Origin: an uncultured Peptoniphilus sp.
Lineage (GTDB): Bacteria > Bacillota > Clostridia > Tissierellales > Peptoniphilaceae
NCBI GenBank assembly: GCA_902488455.1
Contig: CABTWG010000012.1
Coordinates: forward strand, 1-24,858
Length of the DNA stretch: 24,858 nucleotides
Direction of reading: 5' to 3'
Position 1 is the first letter of the stretch; each line of letters begins with the position of its first letter. A model generated the notes under the pieces. The model was not told the DNA's origin and made no database searches. It worked only from the letters and a program-made list of their open reading frames with translations. The position numbers and the translations under genes are program-made. Positions 8,004 through 15,374 of the stretch are shown here, piece after piece.

Positions 8004-9085
8004 TTTATCTCCTTATAATTTCCATTTTCAATCATAAATACTTTTGAATCATCGTTAATATATGAATCGATGATTTCTGAATTAGTACTTGTGATAAATG
8101 TCTGTATTCCTTTTATCGATGTTAAAAGTGCATCTCTTCTCGTGCTGTCAAGTTCCGATAGTACATCGTCTAAAAGTAGTACAGGAGTTATATTTAAAAC
8201 ATTTAAAATATATTTTAATTCTGCAAGTTTTAAAACCAATATAGAAGATCTTATCTCTCCCTGGGATCCAAAACTCTTGACAGAAATATTGTTTATTTTG
8301 AAATCTATATCATCCCTATGAGGTCCGATACTTGTGTATAGTTTATTCTTATCTATGTGTCTTCTCGATCTAAGTGCATCTAAAAATTCTTCCACCAACT
8401 CTTCTCTAGTCTTTTTAAGATTAATTGTGGATAGATATGTTATTTTAAAATCGCATCCAGAAAGCTCTCTATAATACTCTTTTGAATAGGTCTCTAAAAT
8501 TTTTATGATATTTAGCCTCTTTATAAGTATTTCCGAGGCAAATTTCGCAAGCTGTCTATCGTAGATATCTAGTAGCGTGTCGTTTGACCTCATTTTTAGA
8601 GCCTTATTCTTTTCATAGAGAATCTTTTTGTAAGAATTTAAATTGTATCTATAAACAGAGTCTATATTTGAAATTATTTCATCGAGATACTTTCTCCTAT
8701 CCGATGGAGAATTTTTAATTATATATAGATCATCAGGTTTGAAGATTACCGCAGCCGAATTCTTGGTAAAATCTTTTAAAGTAGTAATTTTATTATTTAT
8801 GGAATGTTTCATTCCAGAAGAATCTATATAGATAGATCTCTTTTCTACTCGTCCCTTCTTCTCAATTTCAGAAATTATATTAGAGCTTTTTTTTCCTAGT
8901 TTAATCATCTCTGTGTTTTTTGTGGTTCTAAAGGAAGATCCACTTATAGAGACTGCTATAGATTCTATTAAATTGGTCTTACCTTGAGCATTTTTCCCTA
9001 CAAATAGGTTTAGAGTTTCGCTAGGCGTAATCTTTAAATCTTCATAATTTCTAAAATTTATAAGTTGAAGAGATTTTAACTTCAT
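8000..9085 (-). CDS. recF: DNA replication/repair protein RecF
   Basis: This 361-residue SMC-like ABC ATPase helps load RecA at single-strand gaps with RecO and RecR. Walker A is GKNAQGKT (30-37), the ABC signature is GSQGEIRSS, and Walker B with the D-loop is LLLDDVLSELD near 302-312. The N-terminus (LQLINFRNYEDL) is diagnostic for RecF. It overlaps yaaA by four bases (ATGA) at its start and gyrB by four at its end. Length is normal. Confidence 0.97.
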   Translation of the reverse strand: MKLKSLQLINFRNYEDLKITPSETLNLFVGKNAQGKTNLIESIAVSISGSSFRTTKNTEMIKLGKKSSNIISEIEKKGRVEKRSIYIDSSGMKHSINNKITTLKDFTKNSAAVIFKPDDLYIIKNSPSDRRKYLDEIISNIDSVYRYNLNSYKKILYEKNKALKMRSNDTLLDIYDRQLAKFASEILIKRLNIIKILETYSKEYYRELSGCDFKITYLSTINLKKTREELVEEFLDALRSRRHIDKNKLYTSIGPHRDDIDFKINNISVKSFGSQGEIRSSILVLKLAELKYILNVLNITPVLLLDDVLSELDSTRRDALLTSIKGIQTFITSTNSEIIDSYINDDSKVFMIENGNYKEIK

Positions 9086-9285
9086 TCTATTTCAAACACT
9101 TCTCCTAATGCTTCTACTGTGCTTCCTTTATAAATCTTTTTTCCTCTTCTAGTCTCAACTTCACCATTGACTTTTACCTCGCCATCTTGGATTATGACCT
9201 TTGCCATTCCTCCAGAAATTCCAAGGGTGAGCTTTAAGAGTGAATCCAGTTTTATAAATTCTTCTTCTAATTTAATCTCTGTCAA
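9082..9285 (-). CDS. yaaA: S4-domain RNA-binding protein, YaaA family
   Basis: This 67-residue protein is made of one S4 RNA-binding domain. The motif runs FIKLDSLLKLTLGISGG ... VKVNGEVETRRGKKIY, the classic S4 pattern. YaaA-type proteins sit between dnaN and recF in most Firmicutes; the biological role is not well defined, with links to ribosome assembly or recF-region RNA. The start is TTG at 9283-9285, overlapping the dnaN stop (TTGA); no in-frame ATG lies upstream. GTAAGG about 10 nt upstream is only a fair ribosome site, so translation is probably by coupling to dnaN. Confidence 0.92.
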   Translation of the reverse strand: MTEIKLEEEFIKLDSLLKLTLGISGGMAKVIIQDGEVKVNGEVETRRGKKIYKGSTVEALGEVFEIE

Positions 9286-10358
9286 TTTGCAAGCCTTACA
9301 GGAAGTACTAAGTAGGTATAGGATTTTTCGTTAATGATAAGTGGATTTATTGAATCTGTGAAGTTTAGTACGATTTCATCTTCATCCATGATCTTTATAC
9401 CATCTAGTAAGTATTTTGAGTTAAAGGCAATATCAAGTTCTGGACCATTTATTTCACATTCCAAAACTTCTTCTACATTTCCAACTTCAGTGTTGGATGA
9501 TATTTTAACTCTATTATCAGCGATATTTAACTTAATTAGGTTGGATCTTTCTTCCTTAGCTAAAAGAGATGCTCTTTCGATACTAGTTCTAAACATTTCT
9601 CTATTGATTTTAACTTCTGTGGTATGAGTCTTTCTAATTAGGTCTTTGTAATTGAAATATTCTCCACTATATAGAGTTGAATAGACCTTTGTATTATTGG
9701 TTTCAAAAAGTATCTTTCTTTCACCAATAGTGATTTTAACATCGCCATCTCCCAATATCTTTTGAAGTTCATTTAAGTGGTTTGCAGGGATTATAGATTC
9801 TGATGGTTTAGTACTTATACCAACTCTTTCACGAGCCATTCTAAATCCGTCAAGTGCTACAAAGGATATGTCTTCTTTACAGTCCATAAATACACCTGTG
9901 AAGATCTTTCTAGTTTCTTCTATTGAAACTGCAAAAGTGGTCTTTCTAATAGCCTCTTTTAAATCTTCTTCCTTCATAGTAAATGAGTTTTCATCTTCAA
10001 AGTTTAGATTTCTAGGAAATTCTTTGGCACTTTGACAATTGATATTAAACTCTGAGTTTTTACAAACAATATTTAGATTTAAATCATTAAGTTTAATATC
10101 TACGAATGAATCTTCTAATTTTCTAATGATATCTCCAAATAGTCTAGAATTAACTACAACTTCTCCCTCTTCTTCAACTATACAAGCCATGGTGCTTATA
10201 ATAGTTATATCAGTATCCGTTCCTATCACTGTAAGGGTGTTGTCCTTTGCAATTAGAAGAAGACCTTCTAAGATTTGCATAGTAGTTCTAGATGAAACTG
10301 CTCTTTGTGCAATTTGAATATGCTTAGATAATTCTTGTTTCGAAGCTCTAAATTTCAT
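9282..10358 (-). CDS. dnaN: DNA polymerase III beta subunit (sliding clamp)
   Basis: This 358-residue clamp encircles DNA and tethers polymerase III and other partners. The N-terminus MKFRASKQELSKHIQIAQRAV and the C-terminal YLVLPVRL (hydrophobic cleft and dimer end) are typical of DnaN. Length is slightly below the usual 365-380 but all three clamp repeats are present. The ATG has a strong GGAGG six bases upstream, placed directly next to the AT-rich tract of the origin unwinding element. Transcription may come from dnaA or from a weak candidate promoter in the spacer (TATAGT at 10424-10419, with TTATTA 18 nt upstream). Confidence 0.97.
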   Translation of the reverse strand: MKFRASKQELSKHIQIAQRAVSSRTTMQILEGLLLIAKDNTLTVIGTDTDITIISTMACIVEEEGEVVVNSRLFGDIIRKLEDSFVDIKLNDLNLNIVCKNSEFNINCQSAKEFPRNLNFEDENSFTMKEEDLKEAIRKTTFAVSIEETRKIFTGVFMDCKEDISFVALDGFRMARERVGISTKPSESIIPANHLNELQKILGDGDVKITIGERKILFETNNTKVYSTLYSGEYFNYKDLIRKTHTTEVKINREMFRTSIERASLLAKEERSNLIKLNIADNRVKISSNTEVGNVEEVLECEINGPELDIAFNSKYLLDGIKIMDEDEIVLNFTDSINPLIINEKSYTYLVLPVRLAN

Positions 10359-10504
10359 ATTTCCTCCAATATATATAAATTAGTAGTAATAGTAGTAGTA
10401 GCTGTTAGTATGTGGAAAACTATACCTAGCCACTCATTTTATTAATAAATTCTATTTAATAAGTTGTGGACAAAGTTTTAATAAAGTGTAAATCTATCCA
10501 CAAA
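10359..10504 (-). other. origin unwinding element: DnaA boxes, DnaA-trios and AT tract (oriC, dnaA-dnaN spacer)
   Basis: Read on the minus strand, the spacer contains a DnaA box TTTTCCACA (10419-10411), nine bases, then seven consecutive trinucleotides (10401-10381; CTA CTA CTA CTA TTA CTA CTA). An AT-only tract (10380-10369) follows, and then the dnaN ribosome site. This matches the box, DnaA-trio and unwinding-element order described for B. subtilis. Two more boxes with one mismatch lie at 10465-10473 (TTGTCCACA on minus) and 10494-10502 (CTATCCACA on plus). The position between dnaA and dnaN is that of the second part of bipartite Firmicute origins. Function is inferred from this match. 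Confidence 0.85.
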
Positions 10505-11848
10505 TTATTTTTTGATCTCTTTTATCAAGCCTTGAATCTCTATACTAAATTCTGCGTCTTCTTTGATTCTCTTTTCGATCTTATTAATTGCATACATAAC
10601 TGTAGTATGATCTCTTCCTCCAAATTCTTGACCTATCATTGGAAGTGAAAGATCTGTAAGAGATCTTGTGAGATACATGGCTACCTGTCTTGGAAAAGCT
10701 ATATTTGCAGTTCTTTTTGAAGAGTGCAGATCGTCGATTGTAATATTATAATTTTTAGCTATTACTTCTTTTATTCTCTTAGCATCTACAACTATTACAG
10801 TCTTTACTTTGTAGATGTCCTTTATAGCCTGTTTAGCAATATCTTCTGTAATTACACCCTTTGTAAGTTTTGAAAAAGCCTTCACTCTCGTAAGAGCTCC
10901 TTCAAGCTCACGGATGTTACTCCTTACATTTTCTGCGATGTAGTTTATTACATTTTCAGGTACATCGAAACCTTCACTATCTGATTTTGCTCTTAAGATT
11001 GCTATTCTAGTTTCTAAATCTGGTGGTCCAATATCTACCACAAGTCCCCATGCAAATCGGGATACAAGCCTTTCTTTAAGGGATTTTATATCTTTGGGTG
11101 GCTTGTCTGATGTTAAAACTATCTGTTTATTTGCACCGTGAAGGGCATTAAATGTATGGAAAAATTCTTCCTGTGTAGATTCCTTATCAGCTATAAACTG
11201 AATGTCGTCTATTAAGAGTAGATCTACAGAGCGATATTTTCTTCTAAATTCTTCGTTTCTACCGTTTTTTATAGAATCTATAAGTTCATTCATAAACTGT
11301 TCAGAAGTAACATACAAAACATTTTTTGAAATGTCTTGTTGAAGGACGAAATGACCTATAGCTTGCATAAGGTGAGTCTTACCAAGACCTACACCACCAT
11401 AGATAAAAAGTGGATTGGAATGAGCAGCTTCTGGATTTTCATAAGATTCCGCTGCAGCAAGTGAAGCTGCATGGGCAAACTCATTGCTCTTTCCAACTAT
11501 AAAATTTTCAAAAATATACTTTGGATTTAGTCTAGATTTTTCAAAAGCATCTTCTATTTCGTGGGATTCATTTGATTCTTCTTCATCTCCTGCCAAGATC
11601 TCGATGTCATAAGCGACTCCAGATGCTTCATACATACATTTAGAAAGTAGTTTCATATTCAAATCAGAATTAGACAGATAGTTTTTTATAAATTCGTTAG
11701 GCACAGTAATAATAAACTTATTATTATTCTTGTCTATTTCTTTGGGCACCATTCTTTGAAACCAAGTTGAAAATGAAATTTCACTTCGAGAATTTTGTCT
11801 AAGGAGTTTCATAAAATTTTCCCAAATTTTTGAAATATCTTGTTCCAT
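10505..11848 (-). CDS. dnaA: chromosomal replication initiator DnaA
   Basis: This 447-residue AAA+ initiator binds DnaA boxes and opens the origin. Domain I is at 1-80 (STWFQRMVP) and domain II is a short acidic linker (about 86-102). Domain III has Walker A GGVGLGKT (151-158), Walker B LLLIDDIQF (about 210-218) and sensor residues. Domain IV carries the box-reading signature GGRDHTTVMYAINKI near the end. The start was set at the ATG at 11848, which has GGAGG seven bases upstream and gives the standard N-terminus MEQDISKIWENF. A 20-codon upstream extension in frame (to 11908) is hydrophobic, not DnaA-like and overlaps a DnaA box, so it was rejected. The flanking box clusters suggest autoregulation. 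Confidence 0.98.
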   Translation of the reverse strand: MEQDISKIWENFMKLLRQNSRSEISFSTWFQRMVPKEIDKNNNKFIITVPNEFIKNYLSNSDLNMKLLSKCMYEASGVAYDIEILAGDEEESNESHEIEDAFEKSRLNPKYIFENFIVGKSNEFAHAASLAAAESYENPEAAHSNPLFIYGGVGLGKTHLMQAIGHFVLQQDISKNVLYVTSEQFMNELIDSIKNGRNEEFRRKYRSVDLLLIDDIQFIADKESTQEEFFHTFNALHGANKQIVLTSDKPPKDIKSLKERLVSRFAWGLVVDIGPPDLETRIAILRAKSDSEGFDVPENVINYIAENVRSNIRELEGALTRVKAFSKLTKGVITEDIAKQAIKDIYKVKTVIVVDAKRIKEVIAKNYNITIDDLHSSKRTANIAFPRQVAMYLTRSLTDLSLPMIGQEFGGRDHTTVMYAINKIEKRIKEDAEFSIEIQGLIKEIKK

Positions 11849-12193
11849 ACTTCCTCCATTTTTAAAATTTTCCCTGTTGATAAAAATAATTGTTAAAAAC
11901 ATATCCACAGATGTTAAATATTTTATGTATAATTTTAAATATTAACAGCTGTTGATAAGTAAACTGTGGAAAAATAATATAGTTAATTCTTATTATTGCT
12001 AATAAATATAAAATATTAAGCTTAAAAAAGGAGTTTATTAACATTTTATACACAGATTGTTAATAACTCCAAAATATCAACAAGTAATTTTCTATCCACA
12101 ACTTTTTCTTATAACTATGTATATTTTATCAAATAAATGGTAAGTTATCAACAATGTAAAGACCTGGATGTGGAAAAAATAATCAAAAATTTT
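11849..12193. other. DnaA-box cluster upstream of dnaA (oriC, first part)
   Basis: This AT-rich spacer holds about eight sites that match TTATCCACA with one mismatch on either strand, plus a weaker one. They are at 11875-11883 and 11950-11958 (TGTTGATAA), 11901-11909 (ATATCCACA), 11965-11973 and 12169-12177 (TGTGGAAAA), 12046-12054 (TTATACACA), 12092-12100 (CTATCCACA) and 12145-12153 (TTATCAACA); 12074-12082 has two mismatches. No gene is credible here. Density and position fit the first half of a bipartite origin and DnaA autoregulation. Confidence 0.85.
12123..12151 (-). promoter_or_regulatory. candidate dnaA promoter overlapping a DnaA box
   Basis: On the minus strand TTGATA (12151-12146) and TAAAAT (12128-12123) are separated by 17 nt, with TGA just before the -10 (extended form). 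The -35 lies inside the DnaA box at 12145-12153, so DnaA binding would compete with polymerase. The leader to dnaA would be long (~265 nt). Confidence 0.5.
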
Positions 12194-12195
12194 AT

Positions 12196-12224
12196 AAAAA
12201 AATTCCCCAGTTTAACTAGGGAAT
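12196..12224 (-). terminator. intrinsic terminator after jag
   Basis: On the minus strand ATTCCC (12224-12219) pairs with GGGAAT (12207-12202), with two more pairs after one mismatch, followed by seven T (12202-12196). It lies 12 bp past the jag stop and shields the origin and dnaA from jag transcription. Confidence 0.85.
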
Positions 12225-12236
12225 GTAAAAATTATC

Positions 12237-13175
12237 TCAATATTCTTTTTTAATTTGTACCACTATTCTTCTATTAGGTTCTTGACCTTCTGAATGAGTA
12301 AATACTCCGTCGAAATCTTTTAGAGCTTCGTGGATTATTTTTCTTTCGTGGGCATTCATTGGTTCAAGTCTAGCAGCTCTACCGGTTCTAAGTGCGCGGT
12401 TTGCAGTTTTTTCTGCCAAGTTTATAAGAGTCTTCTTTCTCTTTTCTCTGTAACCAGAGGAGTCAACTATTACTCTTACGAAACTTTCAGAGTGTTTATT
12501 TATTATTAGACTTAAAATATATTGGATTGAATCAAGGGTTGTACCTCTTTTGCCAATCACTATTCCAAGATCTTTTTCGTTACCTAATATGTTTACATTT
12601 AGTACATTTTTATCCATAGATATTTCTGTACTGTACTTAATTTCAAGTGGTTTTAATATTTTATAGATAAATTCATTAGAAATTTCGGTGAACTTTTCAA
12701 TGTCGAATGTAACTTCTTTTTCTTCTTCGACAATATCTTCGTCTTTTAAATCTTCATTTTCATCATTAAAAGTTTGTGAAGTTTCTTCTAATTTAACTTT
12801 TTTAACTTCTTCTACTTCTGTTTTAGTTTCTTCTATATTTTCTGTAGCAGAAGGTTTTATATCTTCGCTACTAGATTTTTCAGATTTAGAAAACTTAGGT
12901 TCAGATTTTTCCTTATTTCTAGTTTTGTTTTCAATTTTAGAACTTTTGCTCTTCTCGGATTCAAATTCTTCGCTAAAAATTTCTTTTAAGATATCTTGAG
13001 TATCTTCTTTTTTGGATACTTTTACAGCTGCATCCTTTTGTCCAAAACCAAGAAAGCCTTTTGAAGCTTCTTGTAGGACTTCGATACTTACTTCATCTTT
13101 AGATAATTTTAGCTTTTTAAGAGCATCTTCTACTGCTTCATCTACACTACGTCCCGTAGTAATTACATAATTCAT
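12237..13175 (-). CDS. jag: RNA-binding protein Jag (KhpB/EloR), Jag_N-KH-R3H
   Basis: The 312-residue protein has a Jag_N domain at 1-50 (TTGRSVDEAVEDALKKL, then KGFLGFG). A ~110-residue highly charged Lys/Glu/Ser linker (about 55-165) follows. The KH domain has the GxxG loop in VIGKRGTTLDSIQ, and a C-terminal R3H domain ends EPNRRIVVQIKKEY. Jag/KhpB pairs with KhpA and, in streptococci and relatives, controls cell elongation and sRNA/mRNA stability. The start overlaps the yidC stop by one base (TAATG). In most Firmicutes jag is followed by mnmE; here it is followed by a terminator and the origin. Confidence 0.95.
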   Translation of the reverse strand: MNYVITTGRSVDEAVEDALKKLKLSKDEVSIEVLQEASKGFLGFGQKDAAVKVSKKEDTQDILKEIFSEEFESEKSKSSKIENKTRNKEKSEPKFSKSEKSSSEDIKPSATENIEETKTEVEEVKKVKLEETSQTFNDENEDLKDEDIVEEEKEVTFDIEKFTEISNEFIYKILKPLEIKYSTEISMDKNVLNVNILGNEKDLGIVIGKRGTTLDSIQYILSLIINKHSESFVRVIVDSSGYREKRKKTLINLAEKTANRALRTGRAARLEPMNAHERKIIHEALKDFDGVFTHSEGQEPNRRIVVQIKKEY

Positions 13176-13891
13176 TATACACCCTCCACTTCACGCTTGA
13201 TGATAGCATTTTGAATCAGCTGTTGGAAAACTTGGAATATGTTTGAAACCGTCCAATATAGTACCAGTGCTGATGCAAAATTCCTACCCATCATAAATAT
13301 CATAACAGGCATAACTAAAGTCATAGTATTCATCATTGACTGTGACTGTTCTGTTTGAGTTGATTTATTTGCTGTTGAGTTTTGTGTTATCCATGAAGAT
13401 AAAAATGTAGTAACCGCTGCAACTATTGGCAGAATGAGGGTCGTATCTTTAATATCTATATCTTTGATATAGAAAAAATTCTTTGCTATGCTGTCATATA
13501 GTCCAGGTTCTTTAAATACATATGTTGCTGGATCATAGAACATTCTATAAAATCCAATTAGAACCATCATTTGAACTATCATAGGAAGACATCCACTTAG
13601 CATATTATAATTTGCATCTTTGTAGAGTTGTCTCTGTTTAGCAGCCATAGTTTGAGGATCACTTTTGTATTTTTTTTGGATCTTTTCAAGTTCTGGTTGA
13701 AGTTCAGCCATCTTCTTTTGGTTTTTCATTTGAGAAATCCCAATAGGTAGCATCAAAATTCTAATTATAAGAGTGGATATAATTATCGTGATAGCAAAGA
13801 AAGAAATATTTTTAGGTTCTGGAAATCCTTTTGCAAGGACATCATAGATAAATCTAAAAAAGATACCTAAAATTTTACTGATTGTGCTCAT
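13175..13891 (-). CDS. yidC: membrane protein insertase YidC/Oxa1 family
   Basis: This 238-residue insertase helps fold and insert membrane proteins with or without SecYEG. Five hydrophobic helices can be traced. The first conserved one holds the functional Arg of the hydrophilic groove (LIIRILMLPIGISQMK, about 42-57), followed by the charged cytoplasmic hairpin (QPELEKIQKKYKSDPQ). There is no lipobox cysteine at the N-terminus, unlike B. subtilis SpoIIIJ. The AAGGAG site upstream of the ATG is strong and lies 9 bp after yidD. It is the only YidC in the window, so it is probably the housekeeping copy. Confidence 0.96.
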   Translation of the reverse strand: MSTISKILGIFFRFIYDVLAKGFPEPKNISFFAITIIISTLIIRILMLPIGISQMKNQKKMAELQPELEKIQKKYKSDPQTMAAKQRQLYKDANYNMLSGCLPMIVQMMVLIGFYRMFYDPATYVFKEPGLYDSIAKNFFYIKDIDIKDTTLILPIVAAVTTFLSSWITQNSTANKSTQTEQSQSMMNTMTLVMPVMIFMMGRNFASALVLYWTVSNIFQVFQQLIQNAIIKREVEGV

Positions 13892-13900
13892 TTATTCTCC

Positions 13901-14116
13901 TTATGGAAGGGGATCATAACCACCTTTACAGAATGGATTGCATCTAAGTATACGATAGGTACTAAGATACAAAGCTTTAAAAAAACCATACTTAGTAAAA
14001 GCAAGTCTTGCATATTCAGAACATGTGGGTTCAAATCTACAGTGTCTACCTGGTAGTAGATACTTCGATATAACCTTTTGATAAAATTTAATTAACAAAA
14101 GAGCTAGTCTATTCAA
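13901..14116 (-). CDS. yidD: membrane protein insertion efficiency factor YidD
   Basis: This 71-residue small amphipathic protein is associated with YidC-dependent insertion. The family core is complete: FYQKVISKYLLPGRHCRFEP, TCSEYA, YRILRCNPFCKGGYDP, with its conserved cysteines. The start is TTG at 14114-14116, overlapping the rnpA stop (TTGA), with GAAGGG about nine bases upstream. The resulting N-terminus MNRLALLLIKFYQK matches the family, and no ATG alternative exists. The position between rnpA and yidC is canonical. Confidence 0.95.
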   Translation of the reverse strand: MNRLALLLIKFYQKVISKYLLPGRHCRFEPTCSEYARLAFTKYGFFKALYLSTYRILRCNPFCKGGYDPLP

Positions 14117-14433
14117 ATAAGACCCTTCTTTCTTAGAACATGTTCAAAAGATCTCTTAAGTTCACTATAATCTATGTAGGATTTATCCTTCTTTAATATA
14201 AGGACCACATCATATCCAGGTTTTAGATTATAGTCTCTTAAAATCATTCTAAGTCTTCTCTTAAATTTATTCCTAGTAACTGCATTTCCAAATTTTTTCG
14301 TAATTACAAATCCTACCCTAGTAATAGGAAGGTTGTTTCTATTTATAAACATGGTGAAGACTCTATTTCCAGTTACATTCTTCTTTTTATAGACCTTTTG
14401 AAAATCCCTATCTTTTTTTAAAATTTCTTGCAT
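14113..14433 (-). CDS. rnpA: ribonuclease P protein component
   Basis: This 106-residue basic protein cofactor of RNase P assists tRNA 5' maturation. The RNR signature is present in NAVTRNKFKRRLRMILRDY (about 50-68), and the length is typical. It overlaps rpmH by one base (TAATG) and yidD by four. The RNase P RNA is not in this window. Confidence 0.96.
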   Translation of the reverse strand: MQEILKKDRDFQKVYKKKNVTGNRVFTMFINRNNLPITRVGFVITKKFGNAVTRNKFKRRLRMILRDYNLKPGYDVVLILKKDKSYIDYSELKRSFEHVLRKKGLI

Positions 14434-14567
14434 TATGCTGAAAGTTTCTTTCTTCCCTTTCTTCTTCTAGCTCTTATTATAGCTCTACCTGATTTAGTTC
14501 TCATTCTAGCTCTGAAGCCGTGCTCTCTTTTTCTTTGTTTGTTTTTTGGTTGATAAGTTCTCTTCAT
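14433..14567 (-). CDS. rpmH: 50S ribosomal protein L34
   Basis: A 44-residue L34, short and very rich in Arg and Lys. It starts MKRTYQPKNKQRKREHGFR and ends in a basic tail (RRRKGRKKLSA), which identifies it without doubt. The ATG at 14567 has AGGAGG seven bases upstream and a strong promoter ~25-55 bases upstream. It is the first gene of the rpmH-rnpA-yidD-yidC-jag unit, with its stop overlapping the rnpA ATG. Confidence 0.97.
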   Translation of the reverse strand: MKRTYQPKNKQRKREHGFRARMRTKSGRAIIRARRRKGRKKLSA

Positions 14568-14593
14568 TATTTTCCCTCCTTTCCCATCTTAAA

Positions 14594-14623
14594 ATTATAT
14601 ACAATGAAATGATAATTTGTCAA
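14594..14623 (-). promoter_or_regulatory. sigma-A promoter of the rpmH operon
   Basis: On the minus strand a perfect TTGACA (14623-14618) and perfect TATAAT (14599-14594) are 18 nt apart. It is placed ideally for rpmH and is the strongest consensus promoter in the window, as expected for a ribosomal protein gene. Confidence 0.85.
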
Positions 14624-14704
14624 TGAAAAGCTTATGAAATAAGTATTTTAAGCTTTTTTATATTTTTAATAGAAAAAAATTTTTTTAAAAAGTAATAAAT
14701 CGTA

Positions 14705-14765
14705 TTGAAGGCTGTTCAAAAAGGTAGTAATATGATTTTTGTCAATGAGAATTGTTCAATAAAAT
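14705..14765 (+). promoter_or_regulatory. candidate operator/promoter region of the tetR-MMPL operon
   Basis: Two inverted repeats precede the regulator gene: TTGAA-N5-TTCAA (14705-14719) and CAAT-N4-ATTG (14743-14754), followed by a further TTCAA (14755-14759). A TAAAAT -10-like box (14760-14765) lies just after the second repeat, with a poor -35. Such repeats are what a TetR autorepressor would bind, but assignment is by position only. The rest of 14568-14789 shows only the rpmH promoter and AT-rich sequence. Confidence 0.4.
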
Positions 14766-14789
14766 AAAAATTAGATTTGGGGGTTTGAT

Positions 14790-15365
14790 GTGGAAAAGAA
14801 AAAAATTAATGAAAAAGCGATTGTAGATGCGGCTCTTAACTCCTTTAGCGAGAAGGGAATAGACAAGACATCTATTAGAGATATCATGGAAGGGTCAGGA
14901 CTTGGTCTTGGTACTTTTTACTTATACTTTAGCGACAAGAAAAGCCTCGAAGAAAAAATAGTTCTAGATATTCTTACAAATTTAATTTACCAAGCAGAGA
15001 TGCAGTGTATTGGTGATAATGCTTCTGATAGATATATTTCTTTTGTTAGCTATATTATTGATGAACTTTTAAATAGACCTCTTGATTTAGATTTGATTTC
15101 AAGAAACGCAAATTGGGCTTTATATGCAAAGGTTGAAAATGATCACAGATTCGAAGAAGCCGACAATACTTTGAAATTTATACTTAGTAGATTCGATTCA
15201 CTGTTTAATGTTAAGCTTTCTGAATCTGAAAAGTTATTTATAATTTCTATTACTTTTAATATTGTCATTTCAACTTGTAAATACTCTCTAAATGATGATT
15301 GTGTTTTAACGATTGATGAAATGAAGCCCATAATTTATAAAATATTAGAAAAAATATTTAGATAG
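14790..15365 (+). CDS. TetR/AcrR-family transcriptional regulator
   Basis: The 191-residue protein has an N-terminal helix-turn-helix (about 8-52) with the family pattern IVDAALNSFSEKGIDKTSIR, then GLGLGTFYLYFSDKKSLEE. The helical ligand-binding domain follows. The start is GTG at 14790, seven bases after GGGGG; the ATG two bases earlier is out of frame and soon stops. The gene is 9 bp upstream of an MMPL transporter gene and probably represses the operon, including itself. The ligand is unknown; lipids or amphiphilic drugs are typical for such pairs. Confidence 0.92.
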   Translation: MEKKKINEKAIVDAALNSFSEKGIDKTSIRDIMEGSGLGLGTFYLYFSDKKSLEEKIVLDILTNLIYQAEMQCIGDNASDRYISFVSYIIDELLNRPLDLDLISRNANWALYAKVENDHRFEEADNTLKFILSRFDSLFNVKLSESEKLFIISITFNIVISTCKYSLNDDCVLTIDEMKPIIYKILEKIFR

Positions 15366-15374
15366 AGTGGTGTT

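Noticed and set aside
10381..10401. TAG trinucleotide run as a plain microsatellite
   Set aside because: Its position next to a DnaA box and an AT tract in the dnaA-dnaN spacer is better explained by DnaA-trios.
11849..11908. 20-codon N-terminal extension of dnaA
   Set aside because: It bypasses the GGAGG-supported ATG at 11848, is hydrophobic, overlaps a DnaA box and has no counterpart in DnaA proteins.
11862..12053. 63-codon minus-strand frame in the dnaA upstream region
   Set aside because: It lies inside the DnaA-box cluster, is made of AT-rich codons (Ile, Asn, Tyr, Phe) and resembles no family; chance frame in origin DNA.
14626..14657. Hairpin AAAAGCTTA/TAAGCTTTT with a short T run upstream of tetR
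   Set aside because: The stem is nearly all A-T with a 14-base loop and serves no adjacent gene end on the plus strand; too weak to call a terminator.
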